This document shows, one piece after another, positions 10,069 to 19,621 of a DNA stretch of 64,000 bases. Each line of letters begins with the position of its first letter. Within the stretch, counting starts at the first letter, position 1. Source of the DNA: Desulfocapsa sp. Lineage in GTDB: Bacteria > Desulfobacterota > Desulfobulbia > Desulfobulbales > Desulfocapsaceae. Both the position numbers and the translations under genes were made by a program. The notes under the pieces were generated by a model that was not told the DNA's origin, made no database searches, and saw only the letters and a list, made by a program, of their open reading frames with translations. Location of the stretch: contig JAQYVF010000002.1 in NCBI GenBank assembly GCA_030145625.1, forward strand, positions 1-64,000. Direction: 5' to 3'.

Positions 10069-10594
10069 TCCATTGCCCTACTCACAGGCTAGGGGGGATA
10101 GCCCGTTTGATATTGCGAGCATTATTTCTTGACAACTCCGAAGAGTTGGGGAGAAAGGGCATTCTCAGACAGGCTCCTAGGGGGATAGCCCTGTCATTGC
10201 TATCCCCTTTTCTCCTCTCCACGTCTGACACTACCTCCTTACCTCATCTCACTGCTTCTCTGAAAGGAATAATGACGTTACACTTTCCCCAGGCAGATGA
10301 GAACCTATTGACTTCCAACCCACTGTTTGCGATACTATTATAACTTTCTTTGAGTTTGGATCAGTACCTGGCATCTAAACAAAAGATAAAAAGTGACACA
10401 ACGTATCAACCTGATCAGAAGAGCGACTCTTTATCTTCATTTTATCTAAAGAGTGTGGATAGAAACTATGATGAAACATTTTTTTGTTTGTTCGTCTTGT
10501 CCCCCTGTTGAAAGGATATAAAAATACTGGCCGAACCCACTTTCGACTAGTTGGAAGATAACGTCCTTTTTACATCAACCAAGGAGGACTCTCA
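10069..10594. other. Intergenic region before the TonB-receptor operon
   Basis: About 525 bp without a credible gene. It holds a terminator (listed), a short CAACTC-CGAA-GAGTTG hairpin at about 10133-10148, and two copies of a TAGGGGG(G)ATAGCCC segment (about 10090-10104 and 10179-10192), the second forming the left arm of the terminator. The T-rich stretch before 10594 probably contains the receptor promoter. No riboswitch consensus was recognised. Confidence 0.5.
10181..10212 (+). terminator. Rho-independent terminator
   Basis: Perfect 9-bp arms GGGGATAGC (10182-10190) and GCTATCCCC (10200-10208), a 9-nt loop, then TTTT. Probably ends the transcript of the rhodanese/MBL gene. Confidence 0.75.
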
Positions 10595-12598
10595 GTGAAG
10601 AAAAGTATATTATCATTTCTTTCCCTGGTCACAATTGTCTGCGGACAGGCAGGTCTGCTGGAGGCTCAGGACGAAACCGATTTTTCAGCAGGTGCCGAGG
10701 AGGAACTGCTCTTTCAGGACATTCCCTCTGTCTATACCGCATCCAAATATGAGCAGAAGGTCAGCGAAGCCCCTGCCAAAGTCAGTATAGTCACCCACGA
10801 AGAGATCCAGCGTTACGGTTACCGTACCATTGCAGATATCCTCCGCAGCCTGCCCGGTTTTTACATCTCATACGACTATAATTACAGCTATATCGGGGTA
10901 CGTGGCTTCGGAATTCCCGGCGATTATAACACCCGTATCCTTATGCTGCTGGATGGTCACCGCATCAACGACAATATCTTTGACAGTGCCTATTCCGATA
11001 CCTCCTTTGTCCTTGACCTTGACCTCATTGATCGAGTCGAAGTAGTGCGTGGGCCAAGCTCTTCACTCTATGGCAACAACGCCTTTTTTGGTGTCATTAA
11101 TGTGATAACCAAGAAGGGTCGTGATCTTGATGGGGTCGAAGTCTCGATCGCCGCCGGCAGTCATAATAGTTACCAGGGGCGTCTGAGCTATGGCAAACGC
11201 TATCAAAACGGCATAGAACTGCTGCTATCAGGCAGCTATTATGACAGCCAGGGCAGAACAGACCTCTATTACCAGGAGTTTGATAGCCCCAGCACCAACA
11301 ACGGTGTGGCTGAAGAGGCTGATGATGACCAGTTTGAAAGCCTCTTTTCCCGTATATCCTATGGTGATTTTAGCCTTGAAGCCCTTTACGCTGAAAGAGA
11401 GAAAGGTATCCCCACAGCCCCCTGGGGCGTTGAATTCAATGATTCCGGCACCCGTACCTGGGACGGGCGGTGGTTTGTTGATCTGCAATATCAGCATTTA
11501 TACAAAAACAATACGGAAATTGTTGCCCGCCTCTTTTATGATCGCTACTGGTATGACGGCGACTACATCTACGATTATGGCCCGCCGACTGAACTCGTCA
11601 ATATTCAAGACCGTGACATCGGCGAGTGGTGGGGCAGCGAACTCCAAGTCTCTCGTCATTTCTTCGATACCCACCGACTCACCATAGGAGGAGAATACAG
11701 AGATTCTCTCAAGCAGGAACAAAAAGCGTATGACCTGTACGATCTCTGGCTCGACTCTAATCCAGATATCGATACCTGGGCCCTCTTCATCCAGGATGAA
11801 TGGACCCTGCTGGATAATCTCCTGCTCAACGTTGGCCTACGCCATGATGAATATGACAGTTCCGATAGCTCAACCAACCCACGGGTAGCATTGATCTACT
11901 CACCCCTTGCCGACACTACCCTGAAAGTTTTATACGGCAGTGCCTTCCGTGCCCCGAATGTCTACGAGCTCTATTACCATGACGGCTACTCCACTGCTAA
12001 ACCCAATACCGAAATTGACCCGGAAACAATAGAATCCTTTGAACTTATCTGGGAGCAGCAACTCAACAAGAACATTCGCGGCACTGCCTCTCTCTATAAA
12101 AATGATATCAAAGATCTCATTGCCTACGCCTTAGACCCGGATGACGGCCTCCTCTATTTCGACAACAGAGATGATGCGGAAGCCTACGGCACAGAACTCT
12201 CCATTGAAGGAAAATGGAACAACGGCTTTCTGGCCAATCTCAGTTACACCTATCAACATGCCGAAAGTAAGGAGAGTGGAGAACGACTGGTCAATTCTCC
12301 ACTCCATATGGTAAAAGTCAATGTTATGGCCTCCGTCATACCTAATATACTGGATGGTGGCCTGGAACTGCAGTATGAAAGCGAACGGAAAACCATGTCA
12401 GGAGATGAAACCGATGACACTTTTTTGACCAATTTCATCCTGGTCAGCAAGGATTGGCTGGAGGGAATAACTGTTTCGGCAGGAGTCTACAACCTCTTCG
12501 ACGTAACATATGACTATCCTGGTTCCGAAGAGCATAGTCAGGATATGCTCAGTCAAGATGGCCGAACCTTCAGGTTAAAGCTCAACTATTTGTTCTAG
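10595..12598 (+). CDS. TonB-dependent outer-membrane receptor
   Basis: A 667-residue outer-membrane receptor for energised uptake of a siderophore, cofactor or other small ligand. A signal peptide (about residues 1-24, ending LLEAQ) precedes a plug domain (about 45-165; SIVTHEEIQRYGYRTIADIL, VEVVRGPSSSLYGNNAFFGVINVITKKG). The 22-strand barrel follows, with the typical YGSAFRAPNVYELYY segment, and ends in LNYLF with terminal Phe. The start is a GTG at 10595 with a strong AAGGAGG ribosome-binding site. The binding-protein gene begins 13 bp after the stop, so receptor, binding protein and histidine kinase appear to form one operon. Ligand unknown; the plug resembles the vitamin B12/colicin-receptor group, but no cobalamin riboswitch is visible upstream. 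Confidence 0.92.
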   Translation: MKKSILSFLSLVTIVCGQAGLLEAQDETDFSAGAEEELLFQDIPSVYTASKYEQKVSEAPAKVSIVTHEEIQRYGYRTIADILRSLPGFYISYDYNYSYIGVRGFGIPGDYNTRILMLLDGHRINDNIFDSAYSDTSFVLDLDLIDRVEVVRGPSSSLYGNNAFFGVINVITKKGRDLDGVEVSIAAGSHNSYQGRLSYGKRYQNGIELLLSGSYYDSQGRTDLYYQEFDSPSTNNGVAEEADDDQFESLFSRISYGDFSLEALYAEREKGIPTAPWGVEFNDSGTRTWDGRWFVDLQYQHLYKNNTEIVARLFYDRYWYDGDYIYDYGPPTELVNIQDRDIGEWWGSELQVSRHFFDTHRLTIGGEYRDSLKQEQKAYDLYDLWLDSNPDIDTWALFIQDEWTLLDNLLLNVGLRHDEYDSSDSSTNPRVALIYSPLADTTLKVLYGSAFRAPNVYELYYHDGYSTAKPNTEIDPETIESFELIWEQQLNKNIRGTASLYKNDIKDLIAYALDPDDGLLYFDNRDDAEAYGTELSIEGKWNNGFLANLSYTYQHAESKESGERLVNSPLHMVKVNVMASVIPNILDGGLELQYESERKTMSGDETDDTFLTNFILVSKDWLEGITVSAGVYNLFDVTYDYPGSEEHSQDMLSQDGRTFRLKLNYLF

Positions 12599-12611
12599 CT
12601 TTAAACAAAAT

Positions 12612-13568
12612 ATGAAACGTCTGGCTCATATACTCAGTATCGCACTGCGCCTCCTGCCCCTGATTCTTGTGTTGAGTCTGGCAATCGAGCCTGATCTTCC
12701 AGCCATGAATCGTCCTGCGATAACGATAGTCAGCAGCTCCCAACTGGATCCTTACCTCCTGGTAATACAGGGATTTAGCAAACTAATCAGCCATCACTTT
12801 CCAGAAGCGAGTGTTGATACCTTTTTTCTTGGACCGGACATGAAAAAAAACAGGGCGACTCTGCAGGAAATAGAAAACAAACAGCCAGACGTTTTTTTTA
12901 CCCTTGGTACCAAAGCAAGCCAAGAGGTACAAACTCTGCACCCAAACCGCCCTCAGGTTGTGACGATGATTCTCGATGATCTGGTGCTCAAGCAGTCAAA
13001 ACAGACCACAGGAGTCATTCTCAATTTCCCACCAGAGGTCCATTTCAGCATGTTGCGACGCTTACTACCCGATGCAAAACGAGTCTACCTCCTCTACAAT
13101 CCGAAGAAAAACGACTCACTGTTTGCCAGAATGGAAAAAGAGGCCGACACATATCAGCTGGAACTCTACGGATTACCAGTGGAGACGGTCTCGCAACTAC
13201 CCGCAGCTCTCAAATCGGTCGGCAGACAGGCGGATATGTTGCTTGGCTTGCCCGACCAGACAGTCTACTCAAGCAAAACCGCCAAAGCAGTCCTTCTCTC
13301 CACCTTCCGTAACCGTATTCCCTTTGCCGGCCTGTCCCGTTATTGGGTCAAGGCCGGGGCTCTCTACGCTCTGGATTGGGACTACCAGGATCTGGGCAGA
13401 CAGTGCGGAGAAATGGCTTACCGGATCATGGACGGAACCGCTGTCTCAGATATTGCCCCAACCCCTCCTGCTACAGTACGTTTTGTCATTAACATGAAGA
13501 CCGCTGACCATCTGCGACTCAATATCGACCCAAGTCTTATTCGGGAAGCAGCTGAGGTGTTTCAATAA
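12612..13568 (+). CDS. ABC-type substrate-binding protein (ABC_sub_bind/DUF534-like), orphan
   Basis: A 318-residue exported protein. The hydrophobic N terminus (residues 5-25) is a signal peptide or anchor. The body follows the two-lobed periplasmic-binding pattern of the ABC_sub_bind group: [12 protein letters not shown] at the start, [17 protein letters not shown] in lobe 1, and [26 protein letters not shown] near the C terminus. No permease or ATPase accompanies it. Its stop overlaps the ATG of the hybrid kinase by one base (TAATG), indicating translational coupling. This suggests it senses a ligand for the kinase rather than feeding a transporter; that role is inferred. Confidence 0.8.
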   Translation: MKRLAHILSIALRLLPLILVLSLAIEPDLPAMNRPAITIVSSSQLDPYLLVIQGFSKLISHHFPEASVDTFFLGPDMKKNRATLQEIENKQPDVFFTLGTKASQEVQTLHPNRPQVVTMILDDLVLKQSKQTTGVILNFPPEVHFSMLRRLLPDAKRVYLLYNPKKNDSLFARMEKEADTYQLELYGLPVETVSQLPAALKSVGRQADMLLGLPDQTVYSSKTAKAVLLSTFRNRIPFAGLSRYWVKAGALYALDWDYQDLGRQCGEMAYRIMDGTAVSDIAPTPPATVRFVINMKTADHLRLNIDPSLIREAAEVFQ

Positions 13569-16408
13569 TGGAGAAAAACAGAAAAAATGGCTTATTGGCC
13601 AAAATGAATTTTCTGACAATTACCCTTGTCCTGATCACAGCCATGGCTATTGCCTCCTTTGTAGTTTATCAGCGGCGAACAGATGGACTTGCCGCCCTGT
13701 ACATGGATGGCCAGAGGATTGCCAGGCAGATCGCAGCATTCAGCGTCTATGCAATCTATTCTGAAGACCTGGAAAGTCTTGAACAGGCCATATCCTGCCA
13801 GGATGAAAGAACCGTCTACCTCTCTCTGCTGCGACACGATCTCTCCATTCTTATTGAGAAGCAGAGTGATACAAATTTTTCTCCAGAACCCATGAAGCCA
13901 CTCGTTTCTGTCAATGAACGCAATGGACATTTCCTTGACATGGGAGACAACATCCAGTTTCTCTGGCCCATTACCAGCCAGCCATCCGCCTTGGACTCAC
14001 TGGACCTTGACGACACACAAAAATCCGAGCTGATCGGTTACGTCAATCTCGTCTTATCCAAACAGGCCATGAGACAGCAGATCAACAGTGCCATCTGGTC
14101 CATAATCTTGGTAACCACCATTATCACCATTCTGGCCGCCCTGGTAACTATCTTCGTGACCAGAAAAATAACCACTCCACTGAGCAGATTAGTGCTAGCC
14201 ATCCAGCAAATCAACCAGGGAGATCTGACTGGCCAGGTAGAAGAAAGTGGGACTCGAGAACTGACCACCCTCGCTCAAAGCTTTAATTTTATGCTTTCCC
14301 AGCTCCGTATCACGCAGGCTGAGGTCAAAGAGTACCAGGAGACCCTGGAGAAGAAAGTTGAAGAACGAACCCGTCAACTGCAGGTGGCAAAAGAAGCTGC
14401 AGAGACAGCCAATCAAGCCAAATCGAAATTTCTGGCCAACATGAGCCATGAGATCAGAACGCCGATGAACGCCATTATCGGCATGACTCGGCTGACTCTG
14501 GAGACAGAGCTTAACGACCAGCAGAAACATTTACTGCAGACCGTGAAAAGCTCAGCAGACATACTCTTTGGCCTGCTCAATAACATACTCGATTTTTCTA
14601 AAATGGAGGACGGCCAGCTCCTGTTAAACCCTTCTTTTTTCTCTCTCCATGATTTCCTGGACTCTATTCTCGAAACCATGGCGTCAATGGCCGAGAGCAA
14701 GGGCATCAAGCTTCAGCTACAGAAAGATCCGACTCTGCCTGCCGTTGTTTTCGGCGATGAATTACGGCTGCGTCAAATTTTCCTGAACCTGATAGACAAT
14801 GCTGTCAAATTTACCGCCAAAGGAACCATAACTATCCATGCCATTATGGATATAAGCGCGGAGGACAGCGACACAAGCACCTTCTCTTGTCGCGTAACAG
14901 ATACAGGCATAGGTATTTCAGCTACAAAACTTGAAGCAATCTTCAACAGCTTCGAACAAGTTGACAGCTCCTATGACCGCCGTTATACGGGGAGTGGGCT
15001 AGGACTTGCCATTAGCAGAAAGCTCACCGAATTAATGGGCGGGAAAATGTGGGTAGAGAGCGTAGAGGGACAGGGAAGCACATTTAATTTCACCGTTTTA
15101 CTGCAACCAGGCTATAAATCAAAAATGGTGACCAAGGATGAAAGCCGACAAAAAAGCAGTCTGTTTCCTCTCCGTATTCTACTTGTTGAGGACAATCGAG
15201 CCAATCAGGAATTGGCCAGGATGGCGCTGGAAAACTTTGGTTACCAAGTAGTTGTGGCCAAGAACGGAATGATTGCCTTAAGCCTGCTGGCCGACGAGGA
15301 TGTCGATGCGGTGTTAATGGATATCCAGATGCCAGTCATGGATGGTTTGAATGCCACCCGGGCCATTCGCGCCTTTGAAAAAGGTGAAGATGGACCAGAC
15401 ATGCTCTCAAAAGAACTCAAGCAATCTCTCACCACTCGCCTTTCTGGCCGTCATTTACCCATTATCGCCCTGACAGCCCATGCCATGGCCGAAGACCGCA
15501 ATCTCTGTATGGAAGCAGGAATGGACGTTTACCTCACCAAGCCCTTGCTGCCAAACCAGGTAACGACAAGTCTCGGACTTTTTTTGGATAGCCCCCCAGG
15601 CTCGCCAACACCAGTTCCAGAGCAAGGGCTTTCACTCACTGAACAGGTCCGCCACTACCTGCGACAGACCACCCACCTCAGTGAAGAACAGGTGGATACA
15701 ATCTATCAGTTGTCATGTGACAGCATCGTAAACAATCTTGGGAAAGCAGAAGATGCCTTAAAGAAAGGTGCGTTCTCCGAGCTGGCATCTTCGATCCACA
15801 CCCTGAAAGGCACCTTACTCCAATGTGGACTTACTCCCTGGGCTGACAAGGCCCAGAACATTGTAAGCGCGGCCCGCTCCGAATCTCAGCAGCCCTATGG
15901 TGATTGGCTGCAGGAATTCCGAGAAGGCCTGGACGGTTTAATCAGGCACGGGCAAAAGGGGGACCAGGAGGGAAAGGAGGCAAAAACATACTCTAAAGAG
16001 GATACGATCGCCCCTCCCACCGTCAGCCGAAAAGGCAAAGTACTGGTGATGGATGACGAAGAGATGATAAGAAATATGGCAACGCTGCTCATCCAGGGCC
16101 TGGGTTACAAGGTTGATTCAGCTAAAAACGGTACCCAAGCCCTAGAGATGTATCAGACAGAGCTCCAAGAAAAGAAGCCCTATGCTTTTGTAATTATGGA
16201 TCTTCTTATTCCAGGAGGAATGGGAGGAGAGGAAACGATAAAGCAGCTGCTCGATCTCGATCCACAGGCAAAAGCCATCGTCTGCAGTGGAGATCCGACC
16301 CAGCAGATTATGCAACAGTACCAAGAATATGGATTCCAAGGTACTCTCTCAAAACCCTATACCTTGGAAAACCTCACCCAAACCCTCAAAGCAGTCATAA
16401 GGGGCTGA
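13568..16408 (+). CDS. Hybrid sensor histidine kinase (TM-sensor-TM-HAMP-HisKA-HATPase-REC-Hpt-REC)
   Basis: A 946-residue membrane phosphorelay protein. Helix 1 (about residues 14-34) and helix 2 (about 175-197) enclose a 140-residue periplasmic sensor region. HAMP and a coiled coil follow, then HisKA with [16 protein letters not shown] (phospho-His near 294) and HATPase with [16 protein letters not shown] and [15 protein letters not shown]1 has [12 protein letters not shown] (Asp near 585), the Hpt domain [11 protein letters not shown] (His near 743), and REC2 [14 protein letters not shown] (Asp near 877). All key residues are present. Carrying both REC1 and Hpt makes it a near-complete phosphorelay; the output regulator is not in this window. 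It is translationally coupled to the binding-protein gene, which probably supplies its periplasmic signal. Confidence 0.93.
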   Translation: MEKNRKNGLLAKMNFLTITLVLITAMAIASFVVYQRRTDGLAALYMDGQRIARQIAAFSVYAIYSEDLESLEQAISCQDERTVYLSLLRHDLSILIEKQSDTNFSPEPMKPLVSVNERNGHFLDMGDNIQFLWPITSQPSALDSLDLDDTQKSELIGYVNLVLSKQAMRQQINSAIWSIILVTTIITILAALVTIFVTRKITTPLSRLVLAIQQINQGDLTGQVEESGTRELTTLAQSFNFMLSQLRITQAEVKEYQETLEKKVEERTRQLQVAKEAAETANQAKSKFLANMSHEIRTPMNAIIGMTRLTLETELNDQQKHLLQTVKSSADILFGLLNNILDFSKMEDGQLLLNPSFFSLHDFLDSILETMASMAESKGIKLQLQKDPTLPAVVFGDELRLRQIFLNLIDNAVKFTAKGTITIHAIMDISAEDSDTSTFSCRVTDTGIGISATKLEAIFNSFEQVDSSYDRRYTGSGLGLAISRKLTELMGGKMWVESVEGQGSTFNFTVLLQPGYKSKMVTKDESRQKSSLFPLRILLVEDNRANQELARMALENFGYQVVVAKNGMIALSLLADEDVDAVLMDIQMPVMDGLNATRAIRAFEKGEDGPDMLSKELKQSLTTRLSGRHLPIIALTAHAMAEDRNLCMEAGMDVYLTKPLLPNQVTTSLGLFLDSPPGSPTPVPEQGLSLTEQVRHYLRQTTHLSEEQVDTIYQLSCDSIVNNLGKAEDALKKGAFSELASSIHTLKGTLLQCGLTPWADKAQNIVSAARSESQQPYGDWLQEFREGLDGLIRHGQKGDQEGKEAKTYSKEDTIAPPTVSRKGKVLVMDDEEMIRNMATLLIQGLGYKVDSAKNGTQALEMYQTELQEKKPYAFVIMDLLIPGGMGGEETIKQLLDLDPQAKAIVCSGDPTQQIMQQYQEYGFQGTLSKPYTLENLTQTLKAVIRG

Positions 16409-16517
16409 AGAAAATTGACCACTGGCCTCCACGGGATATACCGAGGATTGTTTTTTTAAGAGCACAAAGAGCTAGGGAAAATAACATATAGTGACAACTC
16501 GCTAGCAGTTTGTCCAC

Positions 16518-16812
16518 TTAACGTCCAGAAGAACCACCACTACCACTGGAACCTCCAGAACCACCGGAACCGCCAGAACCGCCAGAACCGCCAGAACCGC
16601 CAGAGCTACCGGAGCCACTGGAACCACCGGAACCTCCAGAACCGCCAGAGCCACTGGAACCACCGGAACCACCGGAGCCACTGGAACCACTGGAACCACC
16701 GGAGCCACCGGAACCGCCAGAGCCGTCAGAACCTCCAGAACTACCAGAGCCACCAGAGCCACCGGAACCTCCAGAACCGTCAGAACGACCAGAACCGTCG
16801 GAACCTGTGCCA
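16518..16812. repeat. Imperfect GC-rich tandem repeat encoding the Ser/Gly tail
   Basis: About 295 bp of imperfect 9- and 18-bp units of the type CCACCGGAACCGCCAGAG (plus strand), in frame with the Ser-Gly-Gly coding pattern on the minus strand. The array is regular enough that another minus-strand frame stays open and encodes a Val/Pro/Ala repeat. Such arrays vary in copy number by slippage. Confidence 0.85.
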
Positions 16813-17585
16813 GACTGCCCAAAGCTTTTATCACTTGATCGAAAACGGAGCTCTGAAACAGCGACATCCTGAGTTATTTCAGCAGAAAAATCACGAGCCA
16901 CCTCCTCAGGTGATCCATACCTGGCCTGCTCGACAAAAGATTTCTGCAGGATGCGCATCTCACGGGCCTGATATGCATGCTGCAGGGCATTGACAAGAAC
17001 ATCAGATGTAACTGTGGAATCAACACCCCGGCGAGCCATGACACGAGCAGTAGCCATGGTCTGCACCATAAGTTCATTGTCCTCCTGCATGTTTTCTGTC
17101 TTGGTCCGGGTCTGAAGTTGAGTCACTATCCGGGCACTATCTTTCTCCTTCAGGCCAGCGGTATAGGCCTCGGCTATAACTTGCCCTAATTTTCCGGCCT
17201 GCTGCTTATCCTTGGTGAGCGCATTGGCCTGACGATAAGCCGTCTCATATCTGGCCTCTACACGTTTTACCGCCTGGACAATAGTCTCCTCACGTATCTT
17301 TTTCGCCATCCCCTCATATACTTTATGTATCATGGGATCTGCTGGCAGACCTTGCTGTTGCGCATCCTGAATCATAGCACGGACGCGTACAACATTTTCC
17401 TTCCTGAATTGGTATTGCTGCATAGCCTGCAATAGGGCAGCTGTTCCGTCAGATTCAATCTGAGCTTGATATTGTACTATTGCTTCCTCCTGGAACTGAA
17501 CACTTTCGTCGTTCGGGAGGTCAGCTGCAAAAGCTTGAGATGAAACAAGCAGAATGCAACCGATCAGGCCGGTCATTTCTTTCAT
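16518..17585 (-). CDS. Secreted protein with helical N-terminal domain and Ser/Gly-repeat tail
   Basis: A 355-residue exported protein with signal peptide [20 protein letters not shown] (cleavage after AFA). A predicted helical, Gln/Ala/Glu-rich domain of about 225 residues follows (TLTKD-, [12 protein letters not shown]- and [20 protein letters not shown]-type segments). The last 100 residues consist almost only of Ser and Gly with a few Asp/Arg. The start has an AAGGAG ribosome-binding site 7 bp upstream. It is the last gene of the sigma factor/anti-sigma/lipoprotein cluster, 65 bp after the lipoprotein. The tail could be a flexible linker, a surface matrix or an O-glycosylation target; no family was recognised. 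The terminal repeat is unstable at DNA level (see repeat). Confidence 0.75.
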   Translation of the reverse strand: MKEMTGLIGCILLVSSQAFAADLPNDESVQFQEEAIVQYQAQIESDGTAALLQAMQQYQFRKENVVRVRAMIQDAQQQGLPADPMIHKVYEGMAKKIREETIVQAVKRVEARYETAYRQANALTKDKQQAGKLGQVIAEAYTAGLKEKDSARIVTQLQTRTKTENMQEDNELMVQTMATARVMARRGVDSTVTSDVLVNALQHAYQAREMRILQKSFVEQARYGSPEEVARDFSAEITQDVAVSELRFRSSDKSFGQSGTGSDGSGRSDGSGGSGGSGGSGSSGGSDGSGGSGGSGGSSGSSGSGGSGGSSGSGGSGGSGGSSGSGSSGGSGGSGGSGGSGGSGGSSGSGGSSGR

Positions 17586-17650
17586 ATGCTATCTCCTTAG
17601 CAAGACATATCGTTGGGTAGTATTTATTAAACGCAAAATCACCCCATTGG

Positions 17651-17995
17651 TTACATGGTAGAGACATAAAGGCAATTTTTTGTCCCAAAATCGTCCAGTA
17701 CAGTGTTCGGACAATCCGGTAAGGTAACCTCTCCGTCAACGATATAAAAATATGTAAATTCTTCACGTAACGGCACCGTCACTTGCCATACATCTTCAGG
17801 CCCTTTAGTTGCTGGGTGACAGTAAAAATGGTCTGCGGAGGAAGCAAAATAGATCTCTTTTGCATCGGCATCACAATAATAAAATGAAAGAGAGTCACCA
17901 TTAACCTGTACAGGATAGTGGTTAGTGCATCCCATTAGTGAAAGAACAACAAACAACAATAAAACTTGCGAGAGGAACTTAGGGGAGTTATTCAT
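17651..17995 (-). CDS. Lipoprotein with glycogen-binding-type (AMPK/CBM48-like) beta domain
   Basis: A 114-residue predicted lipoprotein. Its signal peptide ends in the lipobox LSLMGC (Cys near residue 23). The mature part (VWQVTVPLREEFTYFYIVDGEVTLPDCPNTVLDDFG region) aligns by eye with the C-terminal domain of the upstream anti-sigma-like protein, which has YTFIVDGSRFLPDP and ELDDFGSSNS, so the two share a CBM48-like fold. The gene begins two bases after the anti-sigma-like stop, so the pair is co-translated. It could bind a glucan or compete with the sensor domain for it; this is inference. Confidence 0.7.
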   Translation of the reverse strand: MNNSPKFLSQVLLLFVVLSLMGCTNHYPVQVNGDSLSFYYCDADAKEIYFASSADHFYCHPATKGPEDVWQVTVPLREEFTYFYIVDGEVTLPDCPNTVLDDFGTKNCLYVSTM

Positions 17996-17997
17996 TT

Positions 17998-18576
17998 TTA
18001 AGCCTCCACCTTGAGAATAGAATTGCTCGAACCGAAATCATCCAACTCCTGAGTGACAACAGTTGGATCCGGAAGAAATCTCGAACCATCGACAATAAAG
18101 GTATATCGATGTTCTCCAGCAGGAATTTCCAGTGATATTTCCCAGTAGCCATTTGTACCGGAAGGCACAAGAGGGACGCTCCGCCAATCCGTAAAACTTC
18201 CAGTAATTTCAACCATCTGAGTATCCTGACGATGAATAACAAACCTATGCATAACAGTAGTCGGTTCTGCAATAAGTTGATTTTGGATCTCCGAATCTGG
18301 CCCCTGGCTGGTCATGAAGGGAAATAAGAGCAACAGACAGGCTGCAACAGCCCAGCCCAGCGAACGAGTAAAAAGAGGCAGAATCCTGGCATGCGGAGTT
18401 TTCAATGCAACGTCCGGAGCTGTCATATTGAGCGAGGCACTCAATACTTTTTCCTGCTCAAGCAATCCTACAGCATCTTCCTTGTATGGCTTACTGTCAT
18501 GAACATATTCAAGAAAATCTATTTTCTCGTCCAGGGAAAGCTCGTTATCAATATACATGCTGATTAAATATTCCAT
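17998..18576 (-). CDS. Membrane anti-sigma-like protein with periplasmic CBM48/AMPK glycogen-binding domain
   Basis: 192 residues in three parts. An acidic N-terminal helical region (residues 1-50; YIDNELSLDEKIDFLEYV) resembles anti-sigma domains but lacks the zinc-binding HxxxCxxC motif. One transmembrane helix follows (about 72-89; GWAVAACLLLLFPFM). The C-terminal domain (about 108-192) has the CBM48 pattern ITGSFTDWRSVPLVP, GYWEISLEIPAGEHRYTFIVDG. The ATG overlaps the ECF sigma stop (TAATG), the classic sigma/anti-sigma arrangement. Inference: it holds the sigma factor at the membrane and releases it when the outer domain meets a glucan or an envelope cue. The anti-sigma role rests on topology and gene order, not on a catalogued motif. 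Confidence 0.72.
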   Translation of the reverse strand: MEYLISMYIDNELSLDEKIDFLEYVHDSKPYKEDAVGLLEQEKVLSASLNMTAPDVALKTPHARILPLFTRSLGWAVAACLLLLFPFMTSQGPDSEIQNQLIAEPTTVMHRFVIHRQDTQMVEITGSFTDWRSVPLVPSGTNGYWEISLEIPAGEHRYTFIVDGSRFLPDPTVVTQELDDFGSSNSILKVEA

Positions 18577-19055
18577 TATTCGACCTCATCGTTCATCATC
18601 TGACGCAACTTCACTCTCGCTCTGTGTACCCTTACCTTAACATTTGCCACACTCAATCCAAGCGTTGCAGCTATTTCTTTATATGCGACGCCACCCACAG
18701 CAAGTGACAGCATATCTCTATCAGACTCAGAAAGCCTGCCCATCGCGTCATAAGCCCTGCTGTTTTCTTCTTTAGCAATTAATAAATTCTCTTGATCAGC
18801 AGCAACCTGGGGAACGACACCTTCGGCTATGTGAAATTTTTTCTCTTGTCGCCGAAAATCAACAAGTGCATTACGGGCAATTGTGAAAAGAAGTGCCGGG
18901 GATATAATGGTATCATGACCGTAGTGCTGAAAATGACGAGTAAAACTTTCCTGCATAATGTCTCTGGAGATCTCATAATCGCCACTTTTATATATTAAAT
19001 AGCTGAAAAGCTTATTTTTGTACTCATCATAAAATTTCCGGTATTCTTCAGACAT
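18576..19055 (-). CDS. ECF-family RNA polymerase sigma factor
   Basis: A 159-residue sigma factor with region 2 (residues about 8-75; YKNKLFSYLIYKSGDYEISRDIMQESF and FTIARNALVDFRRQ) and region 4 (about 100-152; LSESDRDMLSLAVGGVAYKEIAATLGLSVANVKVRVHRARVKLRQ). Region 3 is absent, as in ECF sigma factors. It leads a four-gene minus-strand cluster and is translationally coupled to its presumed anti-sigma partner. The region upstream (19056-19130) is where an autoregulated promoter would be expected, but no motif was recognised. Confidence 0.92.
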   Translation of the reverse strand: MSEEYRKFYDEYKNKLFSYLIYKSGDYEISRDIMQESFTRHFQHYGHDTIISPALLFTIARNALVDFRRQEKKFHIAEGVVPQVAADQENLLIAKEENSRAYDAMGRLSESDRDMLSLAVGGVAYKEIAATLGLSVANVKVRVHRARVKLRQMMNDEVE

Positions 19056-19621
19056 TACAGGGGCTCACTGTGGGCATGGGCATTTATTGTGTTATACGGT
19101 TTACCTGCAGATCTTGTATATTCAGGATGAGTCATAAATCACCTACACACTCAAAACATATGCCATGCCTTGGCAGACCCTAGCAGTAATACTATTTTTT
19201 TTCATGCACCTGGAAAGATGCCAGTTCAATACCTCACGACTTCTTCTTCAACTATATATAACGACAATATTGGCAAAGACCACATTATTTCTGCAAGGCT
19301 GACAGGGCTTTTCTAAGACCCGGCCTGTACTGTTCCAATTACACCATACGTAACCACTTGAAAGATCACAACGTCTGACAACTCATTCATGCCCTCTTCA
19401 TACCACCTCTACCCAGTGATCTTCTCCACAGTTCGGCAAATCAAATTTGCAAATGACAGCCCCCCCAAATGCTTTCGCATCATAGTTTTCCTCTCCTGCG
19501 TAGAGCAACATCTTCGCAGACCAGTGTAAAAGGGGGATGTTTTTTCATAACCCATCCCCCTTGGCATCATCCCTCCAACCCAATTATCCAGAGGCTTAAG
19601 AGGCTATGTAACGACCTTCTT
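19056..19621. other. Intergenic region between sigma factor and peroxidase genes
   Basis: About 565 bp without a gene. It contains the peroxidase terminator (listed) and, at about 19433-19447, a short GCAAAT-CAA-ATTTGC inverted repeat of unknown meaning. The part next to 19055 must hold the sigma-gene promoter. Confidence 0.5.
19530..19562 (-). terminator. Rho-independent terminator of the di-haem peroxidase gene
   Basis: Ten-base arms AAGGGGGATG (19530-19539) and CATCCCCCTT (19553-19562) with a 13-nt loop. Read on the minus strand the hairpin is followed by TTTTAC, about 60 nt past the stop codon of the peroxidase gene. Confidence 0.75.

Noticed and set aside
10069-10594. Cobalamin riboswitch before the TonB receptor
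   Set aside because: The conserved B12-box and core sequences were not found; only a terminator and short hairpins are present.
16502-16867. Second minus-strand frame (Val/Pro/Ala repeat)
   Set aside because: Created by the repeat periodicity of the Ser/Gly tail; the Ser/Gly frame has signal peptide, ribosome-binding site and operon context.
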